From positions 1 through 55,541 of the forward strand of contig VMSR01000292.1 in assembly GCA_013792075.1 (NCBI GenBank): 55,541 nt of DNA, written 5' to 3'. Shown here in pieces: positions 41,199 to 50,189 of the stretch. Numbering within the stretch: position 1 is the first letter of the stretch; each line of letters starts with the position of its first letter. The translations under genes were made by a program, and so were the position numbers. The DNA comes from Desulfobacula sp. (GTDB taxonomy: Bacteria > Desulfobacterota > Desulfobacteria > Desulfobacterales > Desulfobacteraceae). Below the pieces are notes generated by a model, which was not told where the DNA came from, ran no database searches, and was given only the letters and a program-made list of their open reading frames with translations.

Positions 41199-43151
41199 TC
41201 ACGGTTCAGCCCTCAGATTTACGTCGGCAACGAATACGTCCGAAAGTCCAAGTTCTTGAAGTTTCTGTGCAAGAGGGTATCCTGTTTCAGGGTTCCACCC
41301 TCTTATCTGATAGAACTCATCCCGCATTTTTGTGAATACCTCACGATCCAGCGTTTGGCCTTTACGGTTTAAAACGGTATCACCTTCACCCGGTACAAGC
41401 ACATCTGGGTTCATAAAAACACTTTGAACCGGATCAGTAAAATTGAATTCCTGAACCATATCATCTTTTTCAGGGTTCCACCCTTCCCGCAAAAGAATGG
41501 CACGTTGCTGGTTGAAAATGCGTTCGCCAAATTTCAGCAGTCCACTCTCATCCAGGTTGTTTCCGGTCACTGCATTGAAAGTACGGACCTCCAGGGTTGT
41601 ATCGCCCACCTTATCCTCTGTATGGTGTGAAAATATTAGAGGCCAGCAGGAATCACACAGTCCTAAGCTGTCTTTAACATATGTGCGATCCATGATGCGT
41701 GTGGCCGCCATGGCTTTGCCGTCAGAAGTATTCAGGTCCCAGGCCTTGTCATGGCCCCAAAATTTGGCTGTTGCCTTACGGTATGCATCTGAAGAAACCG
41801 GTGTTGCTCCCGGATACTGCAGGTTCATCACCCACATGCCAATCGTTCGGCTGACTTCATGCAGCATGGCAATGGGCTGACGGGGTTCAAATGCATACAG
41901 CAATCCGTTCATCAAATATTCTCTTGCAGAATAGGTGGCTCCGTCACCGACACCGGAAACTTCATTGGCAAAAAGGACCTTCGCATCAGGTCCCAGATTT
42001 TCTCCTGCTCTTAGGAGTCCTTCGGCCAGAATATCACCAAATCCTTTTCGATATGCAATCATGTTGCAAAGGCTTTCAAAGAACTCCCATGTCCCCAGTT
42101 TATCAATTTCAAGCCCGGTCTGGGCGTCGCTTAAATAACCGTTCTTGTACCCGGTACTTATCCATTGAAGGATATTGGACATTTCCATAGTACATAAGGA
42201 CAAATTGTTGCAAAGCCCGGTTGCATCCAGTGCAGTTTCAGCAGGCTCCCCGGGACGTCCCATAACCCATGGGAAATAGACAAACATGGCCTGACATTTT
42301 CTAACCACCTCTTTATTTGATTTTGTCTGATAAGTGGACCGCATACCACAGTCCAGGCCACATTGGAAACAAGAAGCCTTGCCTTTACGGGAAATCTGAT
42401 CCGGTGGGTACGGATTGTATGAGGTATCACGTTTGTTTAACTGTATTGTTAAACGGCTGAGTTCCTTTAATGCCTCGGGGTTACTTGCCGACAGGGATTG
42501 TGTTCCGACCACAGCAATGGCTTTTAAATTTTTAGAACCAAAAACCGCCCCAAATCCACCGGTTGCACTACCTTCATTATCTGTCATCAAATTAGCACTG
42601 CGGCACAAGTTCATCCCTGCGGGTCCCGTAGCAATGAAATGTGTTTTGCTGCCATGCTTTTCTTTTAAAAATTTATCAACCTGAGTAACCCCTTCAAGAT
42701 GAATAGCAGTGGCATCTTCAAGCCTGGCTTTACCGTCAGAAATGAACAAATATACCGATCGATTGGCCTTTCCTGACACAATGAGTCCATCATACCCGGC
42801 TCTTTTCAGGGCTGCTCCCCAATATCCACCCATATTGCCGTAGCAAAATCCTTCGGGCATCAACATGGGTGATTTGCCCACAATTTCAAACCGGGATGCG
42901 CCTTGTGCACCGGTCGCCGTTAATGGTCCTGTCATAAAAATCAAATGATTTACCGGATCAAAAGCACCCGTATCAGCAGGTAATAATTCCCAGTAAAGGC
43001 GGGTGGCGATTCCCCGTCCCCCTAAAAACCGATCAGCATAAGGTTGTGTGTCAAGTTCCGTGATGATTTCAGAAGAAAGATCAACCTTTAAAATTTTTCC
43101 ACACCAACCATGGCCTGAAGCATTCATAACACCCTGTCTATTTTCAGCCAT
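41199..43151 (-). CDS. Tungsten-type aldehyde:ferredoxin oxidoreductase family protein
   Basis: 650 residues. N-terminal 'GWCGKILKVDLSS', 'FLGGRGIATRLYWELLP' and 'GPLTATGAQGASRFEIVGKS' bind the pterin; 'CFQCGLDCGM' (C261, C264, C268) and a later Cys in 'LGLCDSCWP' bind the [4Fe-4S] cluster. It oxidises aldehydes or reduces acids with ferredoxin (or, in relatives, reduces benzoyl-CoA); which is not visible. AOR relatives are usual in Desulfobacteria. The CDS ends near the plus-strand 41153 gene. Regulated by unknown sites in the 150 bp before its start, where GGAGAC lies. Confidence 0.9.
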   Translation of the reverse strand: MAENRQGVMNASGHGWCGKILKVDLSSEIITELDTQPYADRFLGGRGIATRLYWELLPADTGAFDPVNHLIFMTGPLTATGAQGASRFEIVGKSPMLMPEGFCYGNMGGYWGAALKRAGYDGLIVSGKANRSVYLFISDGKARLEDATAIHLEGVTQVDKFLKEKHGSKTHFIATGPAGMNLCRSANLMTDNEGSATGGFGAVFGSKNLKAIAVVGTQSLSASNPEALKELSRLTIQLNKRDTSYNPYPPDQISRKGKASCFQCGLDCGMRSTYQTKSNKEVVRKCQAMFVYFPWVMGRPGEPAETALDATGLCNNLSLCTMEMSNILQWISTGYKNGYLSDAQTGLEIDKLGTWEFFESLCNMIAYRKGFGDILAEGLLRAGENLGPDAKVLFANEVSGVGDGATYSAREYLMNGLLYAFEPRQPIAMLHEVSRTIGMWVMNLQYPGATPVSSDAYRKATAKFWGHDKAWDLNTSDGKAMAATRIMDRTYVKDSLGLCDSCWPLIFSHHTEDKVGDTTLEVRTFNAVTGNNLDESGLLKFGERIFNQQRAILLREGWNPEKDDMVQEFNFTDPVQSVFMNPDVLVPGEGDTVLNRKGQTLDREVFTKMRDEFYQIRGWNPETGYPLAQKLQELGLSDVFVADVNLRAEP

Positions 43152-43301
43152 ATTTGTCTCCTATTCAATTGTGTGTAGTTGCAGATCTCATTTTTCCATC
43201 CATTTTCCATCAAATGTATTCTATTGTTTTTTTTTCTGTTTAACATTACAAAATAACAGAGATATTAATACTTGAGTTTAAAAAATTATATTATCATCCC
43301 G

Positions 43302-43871
43302 TTAATTATGGCAAACAAGCAATTTTAATACTTTCTGGATTGCTGTTGAAATGGAATTAAGTTTTTTAAGATCATCTCTTAGACCCCTTGATATTTCAAA
43401 CTGAACTCCTTTTTTTCGTTTTCCTTTATTACAAATATTATCAGGGTGTGCACCCAAAAACTTCTCATTTTTTAAAATTTTAATATTCAAATTTTCAAGA
43501 GCATCTTGGATATCTAATGCAAGTTCTTTAAACCCCCCTCCTATATAAATAATCTCTTCTTTGTCTTTGCAGGCGTGTATGGTGATAATAACATCAGAAG
43601 AAAAAATTAGATCTAACGCTCTTGGTTCATCAAATCGATGACTTGTGATGTGAAGATCTTGGTTGTTTTTTTCTTTAATCCCCTCAAAACAATAATGATT
43701 GTATGTATTTCCTGAAATTAATTCTGCGATTAAGGAGGTTCTGGGCTCAATTAATCCTCCGTGAGGGGCAATAATCGTAATATTCGACCCTATATCTTGA
43801 ATCTGAATACTATAATCTCGATTTAGAATTTCATTGGCAGCAAGTATTTTGAAATTTGAATATTTATCCAT
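43302..43871 (-). CDS. Poly-gamma-glutamate hydrolase family (DUF867) protein
   Basis: 189 residues with zinc-peptidase-like motifs of the PghP/YmaC family: 'IIAPHGGLIEPRTS', 'ITSHRFDEP', 'ITIHACKD', 'LGAHPDNICNKG' and 'QFEISRGLR'. The family members known are phage poly-gamma-glutamate hydrolases; chromosomal homologues are widespread. His residues in APHGG and IHAC probably bind zinc. Gene alone in its orientation; AT-rich (unlike neighbours), hinting at transfer. Confidence 0.85.
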   Translation of the reverse strand: MDKYSNFKILAANEILNRDYSIQIQDIGSNITIIAPHGGLIEPRTSLIAELISGNTYNHYCFEGIKEKNNQDLHITSHRFDEPRALDLIFSSDVIITIHACKDKEEIIYIGGGFKELALDIQDALENLNIKILKNEKFLGAHPDNICNKGKRKKGVQFEISRGLRDDLKKLNSISTAIQKVLKLLVCHN

Positions 43872-44019
43872 ATTACCAAAAGTATATTATTTCTGAAATC
43901 ATAAACAGTATTTTTATCAAAATTCAGGCTGCGTATATTTTTGGTATCCATGACAATTCTGGCCGCTGAATATTCAATTCAAAGACAATCCTTGACCCCA
44001 ATAATATTTCCAATTAAGT
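43872..44019. other. Intergenic, no gene seen
   Basis: 148 bases with no recognised feature. Confidence 0.35.
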
Positions 44020-44910
44020 TCAGGCCGACTTGTTTTTCATTGACTCTTTAGGACTTTTAAGAAGGATATTTAATGCCTTTTCTTGTATCACATCAATATC
44101 TGATGGCTTTGTCAGGAATGCTATACGGTTCTGTTTAAAAAAATTAATTATCTCAGTGGATGGCCTTCCTGTAAAAAACAAGAACCGTTCATTGATGTTG
44201 GGGCAAATCTTACTGGCGTGTTCATAAAATTCAAGGCCGTTCATAATGGGCATATCAACATCTGATATGATGAGCTTATAGTAGTTTTTTTCAACCCTTT
44301 TAAGCCCTTTTAGACCATTGCCAACAATATCAATATTCCCTTCATCATTGAGTATCGCTTTTAAAAGGTCTGCAATGAGGTCATCATCCTCAACGATGAG
44401 GATTTTTTCATTCCATATTGCAGGCACCTGTTTCAATTCATTTATATTGTCCACATGCGCGAAGGATTTCTCGTAAAAGTATTCAAAGGCTCTTTTATGA
44501 TTTTGAATTCTTATGGCCACATAGGAAAATTCCATGAAATTTATTTTTAAGGTATTGACCACATAGAGGAAGATATCATTCCATTCTGAAAATTCTGTTT
44601 TAACAAGGGCTTCAAGCAGTTCGCCCTTTGTAAGGGTCTTGTCAGCCAGTTTTTTATTAATTAAATGAAAGACGGACTCAATTTTTTGTTCGGTATCTTT
44701 GCCAAGTGCAATGGAAGGTGTTGGGGGTTGAAGTTCACGAAAGTGCTCAGCTGCACTTACCATGACATGATAATGCCATGCTTCATCTTCGGCTGCACGC
44801 TTTAAAAATATAGAAAATTCCTGATCCTGTTTAAAATATTCAGAGGCTTTGAAATAAACGTCACTTGCCAAATGTTCAAGGTTTCTCAACCATTTAATTA
44901 TCTCTTGCAT
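44020..44910 (-). CDS. Ferritin-like domain fused to response-receiver domain
   Basis: 296 residues. Residues about 1-150 are helical with 'LRNLEHLASDVYFKASEYF' and 'AEDEAWHYHVMVSAAEHF': an E/ExxH layout as in ferritin-like diiron proteins. The next helical part 'FLYVVNTLKINFMEF' and 'HKRAFEYFYEKSFAHVD' may supply the other two iron ligands. Residues about 172-290 form a REC domain: 'ILIVEDDDLIADLLK', phospho-Asp in 'LIISDVDMPIMNG', 'FLFFTGRPS' and Lys in 'AFLTKPSD'. Iron or oxygen sensing by phosphorylatable protein is a reasonable guess. Not a family I can name. Promoter region to its right is 326 bases long. Confidence 0.65.
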   Translation of the reverse strand: MQEIIKWLRNLEHLASDVYFKASEYFKQDQEFSIFLKRAAEDEAWHYHVMVSAAEHFRELQPPTPSIALGKDTEQKIESVFHLINKKLADKTLTKGELLEALVKTEFSEWNDIFLYVVNTLKINFMEFSYVAIRIQNHKRAFEYFYEKSFAHVDNINELKQVPAIWNEKILIVEDDDLIADLLKAILNDEGNIDIVGNGLKGLKRVEKNYYKLIISDVDMPIMNGLEFYEHASKICPNINERFLFFTGRPSTEIINFFKQNRIAFLTKPSDIDVIQEKALNILLKSPKESMKNKSA

Positions 44911-45171
44911 TTAAACCTCCAATTTCTTTGCGTATGAGGTTTTTTACCTATGCTTTGTATCATAGTCTGAGTTTTTAAATCTGTTCAGTTATGTACGAAG
45001 ACCTGTATTTTATGCCACAATGTGATATAATTCAAGATTAAAGAAATGAGAGGCGCACATTGCAGCGTGTTCAATACCCAAAAGGGAACGATCGTTTTTA
45101 AGAATCCATCCTCGCTTTATAAAAAAAATTTTCTGCAAAATATGGACCTTTGTTTTGCAGGAATTCAAGAC
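44911..45171. other. Divergent intergenic region
   Basis: About 260 bases with no gene; carries regulatory DNA for the ferritin-REC gene to the left. An open frame at 45046 overlaps the next promoter and is rejected. Confidence 0.35.
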
Positions 45172-45200
45172 TTGACAAGGTTTCGATACGCTATTATTTT
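45172..45200 (+). promoter_or_regulatory. Candidate sigma-70 promoter
   Basis: TTGACA (45172-45177), 17-base spacer, TATTTT (45195-45200). -35 perfect, -10 four of six. Located 37 bases before the ATG at 45237 that has AGGAGG. Confidence 0.65.
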
Positions 45201-45236
45201 TTTAAACTTGAATTTTCTTGTTTTACAGGAGGTGTC

Positions 45237-45602
45237 ATGAACTGTGATAAATGTAATGAAAAATTTGATCCGGAAGAAAAAAGAGAGCATCTGGGCCAAT
45301 TTTTATGTGAGGATTGCTACATGAAGGTATTGTCACCTGTAAAGACATGCGATCCATGGGCGGTTCATAGTGCCAAGACTTTTGAAAGATATGCGGGTAC
45401 AATAAAGGAATTTACACCTTTACAGGCAAATATATTGGATGTTTTAAAGAAGGAGGGCCCGTTAACACCTGAGTCGCTGCTGAAAAAGTATGACGAATCC
45501 GTTGATTTTGAAGATCTAAAAAGAGAATTTGCATCGCTTCGTCACATGGAAAAGGTACGGGCTGCCAAACAAGGGAGTGATGTCGTCTGGCATTTGTGGT
45601 AG
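45237..45602 (+). CDS. Zinc-finger plus winged-helix small protein
   Basis: ATG 45237 with CAGGAGG eight bases before; the longer frame from 45150 lies over the promoter. 121 residues: LIM-like CxxC-HxxxF-CxxC zinc segment 'CDKCNEKFDPEEKREHLGQF' plus 'LCEDCYMK' at 1-35, then a winged-helix-like C-terminal half 'FTPLQANILDVLKKEGPLTP'. Probably DNA-binding or adapter protein. Followed by the methyltransferase 84 bases on; may be one transcript. Confidence 0.65.
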   Translation: MNCDKCNEKFDPEEKREHLGQFLCEDCYMKVLSPVKTCDPWAVHSAKTFERYAGTIKEFTPLQANILDVLKKEGPLTPESLLKKYDESVDFEDLKREFASLRHMEKVRAAKQGSDVVWHLW

Positions 45603-45686
45603 CAGGTCTCCTTATACCCTTTATCCGTAAGTAACCTGAAAATTATTGACCAACAGATACCCGAAAACATTTAAAAGGATTTTAAC

Positions 45687-46256
45687 ATGAATGAAAAAAA
45701 ATTTAATCCTGAAAAATTACAAAAATTGAATAACCCACAAAGATTGGTGGATATTCCTCCTGATTATATCTGGGAAAAACTGCATATAAAAAAACCGGAC
45801 ATATTTGTCGAAATAGGTGCTGGAACCGCATTCTTCAGTGTTGCATTTTTCGAAAAATTTAAACCTTCAACCCTATATGCTTGTGACTTATCAGGGGTGA
45901 TGGTCAACTACATCGAAAAAAATGTTTCTTTGAAATATCCCAATATTATTCCGGTAAAGACTGAAGAGAATTCTGTACCGCTTGAGGATGGGATAGCAGG
46001 CTTGGTATTTATGATTAACCTGCATCATGAATTGGATAACCCATCCCGTTTAGTTGAAGAAGCCTATAGGCTTTTGAAACCGGATGGTCAAATCTTTGTT
46101 GTCGACTGGAAAAAGAAAGATATGCCTGAAGGGCCTCCTACATTGATCAGATGTCTGCCAGAAAAGGTGAAGGAGCAGATGGTAAGAGCGGGATTCAAAA
46201 ACATAAGCATTCATAATGAATTACAAAAACATTTTCTAGTTATCGGGAATAACTGA
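45687..46256 (+). CDS. SAM-dependent class I methyltransferase
   Basis: 189 residues. Motif I 'FVEIGAGTAFFSVAFF' (about 34-50), acidic 'YACDLSGVMVNYIE', and UbiE-like 'VFMINLHHELDNPSRLVEEA' followed by 'RLLKPDGQIFVVDWKKKD'. This fold methylates small molecules; the substrate is unknown. AAAGGAT precedes the ATG. Confidence 0.88.
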   Translation: MNEKKFNPEKLQKLNNPQRLVDIPPDYIWEKLHIKKPDIFVEIGAGTAFFSVAFFEKFKPSTLYACDLSGVMVNYIEKNVSLKYPNIIPVKTEENSVPLEDGIAGLVFMINLHHELDNPSRLVEEAYRLLKPDGQIFVVDWKKKDMPEGPPTLIRCLPEKVKEQMVRAGFKNISIHNELQKHFLVIGNN

Positions 46257-46337
46257 TTCCCCCCCCAGAAAATTGGCCACAAAGTTAAGCAAAATTATAA
46301 ATATTTTTCAGTAATGAAAAGATGTCCAATGTGTCTA

Positions 46338-48437
46338 TCATTCGTGGTTCATGAAATTTGAATTTTTGTCCTTTTTTGCCTGGTCAAGAACCGCCCGAAC
46401 TTTTGAAGCCAAATCAATGGTTAGAATGGGTTTGTCAATATAGTCTTTGATACCAAGAAAAGCCGCTGTTTCAGGGTCTATCTTCTCGCTGAATCCTGTA
46501 CAGATAATGATGGGGATATCGGCGCGTGTCTGTATCAGTCGTTTGGCCAATTGTGTCCCAACCATGACGGGCATGGCCATATCGGTGATGACCAGGTCAA
46601 AATCATGGGGTGCGGCGGTAAACAATTCCAGTGCTTCAAGGCTGCCGGCTACCCCTGTAACCTTGTAGCCGAGTTTTTCAAGCATTTGAACGCCTATTTT
46701 GACAATGGGCGCTTCATCGTCGACCAATAAAATTTTTTCATTCCCACCCGGGTTTGATGGGACAAACAATTTTTTATCGGGCTTTTTCATCGATAGGGTT
46801 AAGGGAAGGTACACCTTGAAAACAGTGCCTTTGCCAACAATGCTTTCAACGCCTATGGCTCCCCGATATTTTTTAACGATACCATGGACAACCGATAGAC
46901 CCAGTCCTGATCCTTTGCCCAGTGTTTTTGTGGTAAAATACGGATCAAAAATTTTTTCGATTTTTTCAGGCGGGATACCCATGCCGGTATCACTGATGCA
47001 AAGGCAGCAATAGTCTCCAGGGGGCAAAGTCAAGTCCGGGCTGGGAACGGCCGGATCTAACCGAACCCAAAGGGTGCCGCCGGATTGTTCCATGGCATGG
47101 TAGGCATTGGTACAAAGGTTGAGTACAAGTTCATGAATTTCTGTTGGGTTGGCCCAAACATGGTCCGGAGTATCATAAAGTTCCTGGAGGATTTCAATGT
47201 TTGCGGGAATGGAGGCCCGTATCAATTTTAACGCTTCCTGGATCAAGGGTTTGAGCAGGAGGGGTTTTTGTTCCGTTTCCCTTTGACTGCTGAAGGAAAG
47301 GATTTGTTTGACCAGGTCACGGGCTCTTTTGGCGCCTTGAATGATGTCCTCAAGATTTTCTCTTACGGGATGATTTTTGGGCAGATCTTCAAGGGACATT
47401 TCTGCAAATCCGAGAATGGGATGGAGGATATTGTTAAAATCATGGGCGATTCCACCGGCAAGACTGCCGATGGACTCCATTTTCTGGGACTGCCGTAATT
47501 GAGAAAGCACTTTGTTTTTTTCAACAACAGCTGCCAGATAATCGGTAATATCCCGAAAGATGGACATTTTTGAAACAGTTCCATTTTGATTTTGAATCGG
47601 CATATTGGTTACGCGATAGTTTCTGCCGTCAAAGGGGCTTACGATGGTCGTTTCAATGGAGTTGCCGGCTGCAACCTTGTCGAACACGCACCACGGGCAT
47701 CTGTGATCCAAACCGTGGAGCGCGCCATGGCAGGTTTCGCCCGTTGCATCCCGGCCAAGGCGTTTGATCATGGCGGGATTTGCGTATTCCATGGTGAAGT
47801 CCGGCGAACAAATATATACCGGATCCGTCATGGATTCCATCATGGAACGGTATTTTATTTCACTTTTCTGCAGGGCTGCCTCCGTGCGTTTGCGGTGGGA
47901 GATGTCCAGGATAATGGTGCGATATTGTGCCGGATCTTGGGCGTCATTCAAAACCATGGTGGTTTCAAAATGCACCTCCAATGGGCTTCCGTCGGCAGTG
48001 TGCATTTGCAGTTCACAAATCTGTTTTGGGTGTAATTGGGACACAGTTTTCAGATGGAGATGGAAGATATCCTGGTCGTCAAAAACAATATGCTTTGATA
48101 CCGGCCGGCCGATTAAAGACGCTCTTTCAACTGCCAGCATGTCTGCAAAGGTAAGATTGGCTTCCAGAATCACCCCTTTTCGATCAAGGCTGATATAGCC
48201 CATGGGTGCAAAATCATATAGGGCTGTATAGCGCATTTTGGAAGTCATCAATTCCTGTTCGGATTGACGCAGTTGTTCGGCCTGGAGTTCAAGTTCAATC
48301 TGGGTGGTCTGAAGCTCATGGATCAATTTCAGAGGATTGTCAGCATCTTCCCGTGACGGGAAGTCTTTTTTGCCCTTCATCAGGGTTTCAGCATGCCTGC
48401 GCAATTGGTTGAATTTTTCCTGGGCTGTTTTGTCCAT
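46338..48437 (-). CDS. Hybrid histidine kinase, PAS-PAS-HisKA-HATPase-REC
   Basis: 699 residues, soluble. Two PAS domains (about 70-180 and 193-300); the second contains 'CHGALHGLDHRCPWC', a Cys pair that may bind metal or act as redox switch. HisKA with 'GGIAHDFNNIL' (H332), HATPase with 'GKGSGLGLSVVHGIV', and a receiver with D619 in 'VITDMAMP'. It is a typical phosphorelay sensor of Desulfobacteria. No cognate regulator beside it. Alone in its orientation, followed by the AT-rich gap to 48.7 kb. Confidence 0.92.
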   Translation of the reverse strand: MDKTAQEKFNQLRRHAETLMKGKKDFPSREDADNPLKLIHELQTTQIELELQAEQLRQSEQELMTSKMRYTALYDFAPMGYISLDRKGVILEANLTFADMLAVERASLIGRPVSKHIVFDDQDIFHLHLKTVSQLHPKQICELQMHTADGSPLEVHFETTMVLNDAQDPAQYRTIILDISHRKRTEAALQKSEIKYRSMMESMTDPVYICSPDFTMEYANPAMIKRLGRDATGETCHGALHGLDHRCPWCVFDKVAAGNSIETTIVSPFDGRNYRVTNMPIQNQNGTVSKMSIFRDITDYLAAVVEKNKVLSQLRQSQKMESIGSLAGGIAHDFNNILHPILGFAEMSLEDLPKNHPVRENLEDIIQGAKRARDLVKQILSFSSQRETEQKPLLLKPLIQEALKLIRASIPANIEILQELYDTPDHVWANPTEIHELVLNLCTNAYHAMEQSGGTLWVRLDPAVPSPDLTLPPGDYCCLCISDTGMGIPPEKIEKIFDPYFTTKTLGKGSGLGLSVVHGIVKKYRGAIGVESIVGKGTVFKVYLPLTLSMKKPDKKLFVPSNPGGNEKILLVDDEAPIVKIGVQMLEKLGYKVTGVAGSLEALELFTAAPHDFDLVITDMAMPVMVGTQLAKRLIQTRADIPIIICTGFSEKIDPETAAFLGIKDYIDKPILTIDLASKVRAVLDQAKKDKNSNFMNHE

Positions 48438-48702
48438 TATCTTAAAGCCTTCATCCGGTATGAGAATAGAGGGTTTGTCGGCAGCCTATCGGGAACACAG
48501 ACCTTTCCCGGAGCGCCTGGGATTTGTTTTTGACACAATGTCGACGATTTTTATTTTTTTTGCATAGCGCCAATATCGCCTGGGGCATCTTTGCTCCGGA
48601 AAGAAAGGAGTTATTGTGGATGCTGTAAATCAGAAAAACAGTTATTGCCATCATCATTACAGAGAATTCTAATGTCGTCAACCTGAATTTCAGGGGGTGT
48701 CA
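48438..48702. other. Intergenic region, no gene seen
   Basis: 265 bases, upstream region of the kinase gene. A minus-strand frame at 48451-48681 has no family features and is not called. Confidence 0.4.
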
Positions 48703-48734
48703 TAAAAAAAAGAGTGGGGATTTCTCCCCACCCT
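48703..48734 (-). terminator. Terminator of the hydrogenase operon
   Basis: On the minus strand GTGGGGA pairs with TCCCCAC (48725-48731 with 48714-48720) around a GAAA loop, followed by an 8-9 base T run (plus-strand A run 48703-48711). It lies 25 bases after the true stop of mvhA at 48759, confirming that transcription and translation continue past the in-frame TGA at 48840. Confidence 0.9.
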
Positions 48735-48758
48735 TAAAAGATAAAACTGCTTTTTTTG

Positions 48759-50189
48759 CTAAAGCTCCTGGCCGTTTTTATCCACAATTTTAATGTCGAT
48801 GATTTTACCGCCGTCCAGGCGGTGGGTGGCACAGGAAATTCAGGGGTCGTAGGCCCGTACGGCCATCTCCACCTTATTGAGGATGGTTTCATCCACTTTT
48901 CCGTCTTTGATCAGCATCCGGGCGGCCTGGTCCACGCTCATGCTGATGGGGGCCAGGTTGTGGGTGGTGCCCACAATCATGTTGGCCGAGACAATAAGAC
49001 CCTTGTCATCAGTGGTATAGTCATGGATGAGAGTTCCCCTGGGGGCCTCCACATGGCCCACGCCCCGGCCTGCTTTGGGGGTTACGTCAAATCGGGTTTC
49101 CCTGCCGCAGATGGCGGGATCGGACAAAAGTTCCAACGTCTTTTCACAGGCATAGACCAACTCGATGAGCCGGGCCCAGTGGTAGAGCAGGGTGTGCTGG
49201 GCAGGGCGGCCAAAGCTTTTTCTGAATTCTTCCAGCTCGGCCTGTGCCAGGGGCGTTGAAATCTGGTCGCAGACATTGATTCTTGCCAGGCAGTTGGCCC
49301 GGTAGATTCCCTTGGGGTGTGCAAGGTCCATGGAAAAGCCTTCGTTCCAGGACTTGGCATAGGGAAATTTTCCATAGGAGGTGTCTGCCACATGCTCGCC
49401 GATATAATTAAGATAGTCGGCATCATGGAAATCCGAAAAGCTGCCGTCGGGCTTCATGAGCCGGATCTGGCCATCGTAAAAGTTTAGCGACCCCTGGTTG
49501 TCCACCGTTCCGATAAATCCGGTGGTGATGGAACCGATGGTGGTCACCTCTTCCAGGTAGTTGGGGAAGATGTTTTGTTTGGCATGGGCCATGGTGAATT
49601 TGGCAAATTCCAGCAGGGTCTTGGTGTCGTCCATCAGGCTTATGCGCTGGCTGTCGGACATGGGTTTGGAAAACCCGCCGGGCACGGCTGCAACGGGGTG
49701 GATCACCTTGCCGGCAAATTTTTCCATCATCATCTGGCCCAGTTGGCGCATCTGGATAACCTGCCGGGCAAGCTCCGGTGCGGCCTTTGCAATGCCGATG
49801 ACGTTTCTGACACGGTAATCGGCATCCGGCCCCAGGACAAAGTCAGGTGCTGCCAGGAAGTAAAAATGGAGAATCTTGTCATTGATATGGGCCATGTTCT
49901 GCATGCATTCTCTGAGCATGTGGCCGGCAGGAGCCACATCCGCCCCAAAACAGGCGTCCACGGCCTTGGTGGAGGACAGATGGTGGTGCCAGGGGCAGAT
50001 GCCGCAGATCCGGGTGACGATCCGGGTCACTTCCTCGGCAGGCTTGCCCTGGACATATTTTTCAAATCCCCGGATGGAGTTGAAATGGGTGACGGCTTTT
50101 TCCACATTGCCCGTGTCATCCAATTGTATTTTAATGCTCGCATGTCCTTCGATCCTTGACAGGGGCGAGATATTGATTGTTTTTCCCAT
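48759..50189 (-). CDS. mvhA: Hydrogenase large subunit with selenocysteine (MvhA/VhuA-like)
   Basis: The [NiFe] catalytic subunit of the F420-non-reducing class. N-terminal 'RIEGHA' and 'ICGICPWHH' (RxCGxC) supply the first Cys pair. The naive frame ends with 'VRAYDP' at TGA 48842-48840; the frame then continues ISCATHRLDGGKIIDIKIVD to TAG at 48759, so the motif DP-U-ISCATH is restored: selenocysteine at residue 450 replaces the usual Ni-ligand Cys of DPCxxC, and the maturation site after His is also restored. Total 476 residues. A hairpin directly downstream (48807-48823) fits a SECIS. Expected to oxidise H2 with mvhG, mvhD and hdrA. Cys-for-Sec replacement at this Ni ligand is known from NiFeSe hydrogenases and Methanococcus VhuU. 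Confidence 0.92.
48807..48823 (-). promoter_or_regulatory. Candidate SECIS hairpin of mvhA
   Basis: Nucleotides 17-33 after the UGA read ACCGCC-UGGAC-GGCGGU: six base pairs and a five-base loop with GG. The geometry matches the mvhD hairpin exactly. Bacterial SECIS elements lie just after the UGA within the coding sequence; the loop is the SelB-binding part. Confidence 0.75.

Noticed and set aside
45046-45240. Plus-strand frame of 64 codons
   Set aside because: Runs over the promoter of the zinc-finger gene and has no ribosome site.
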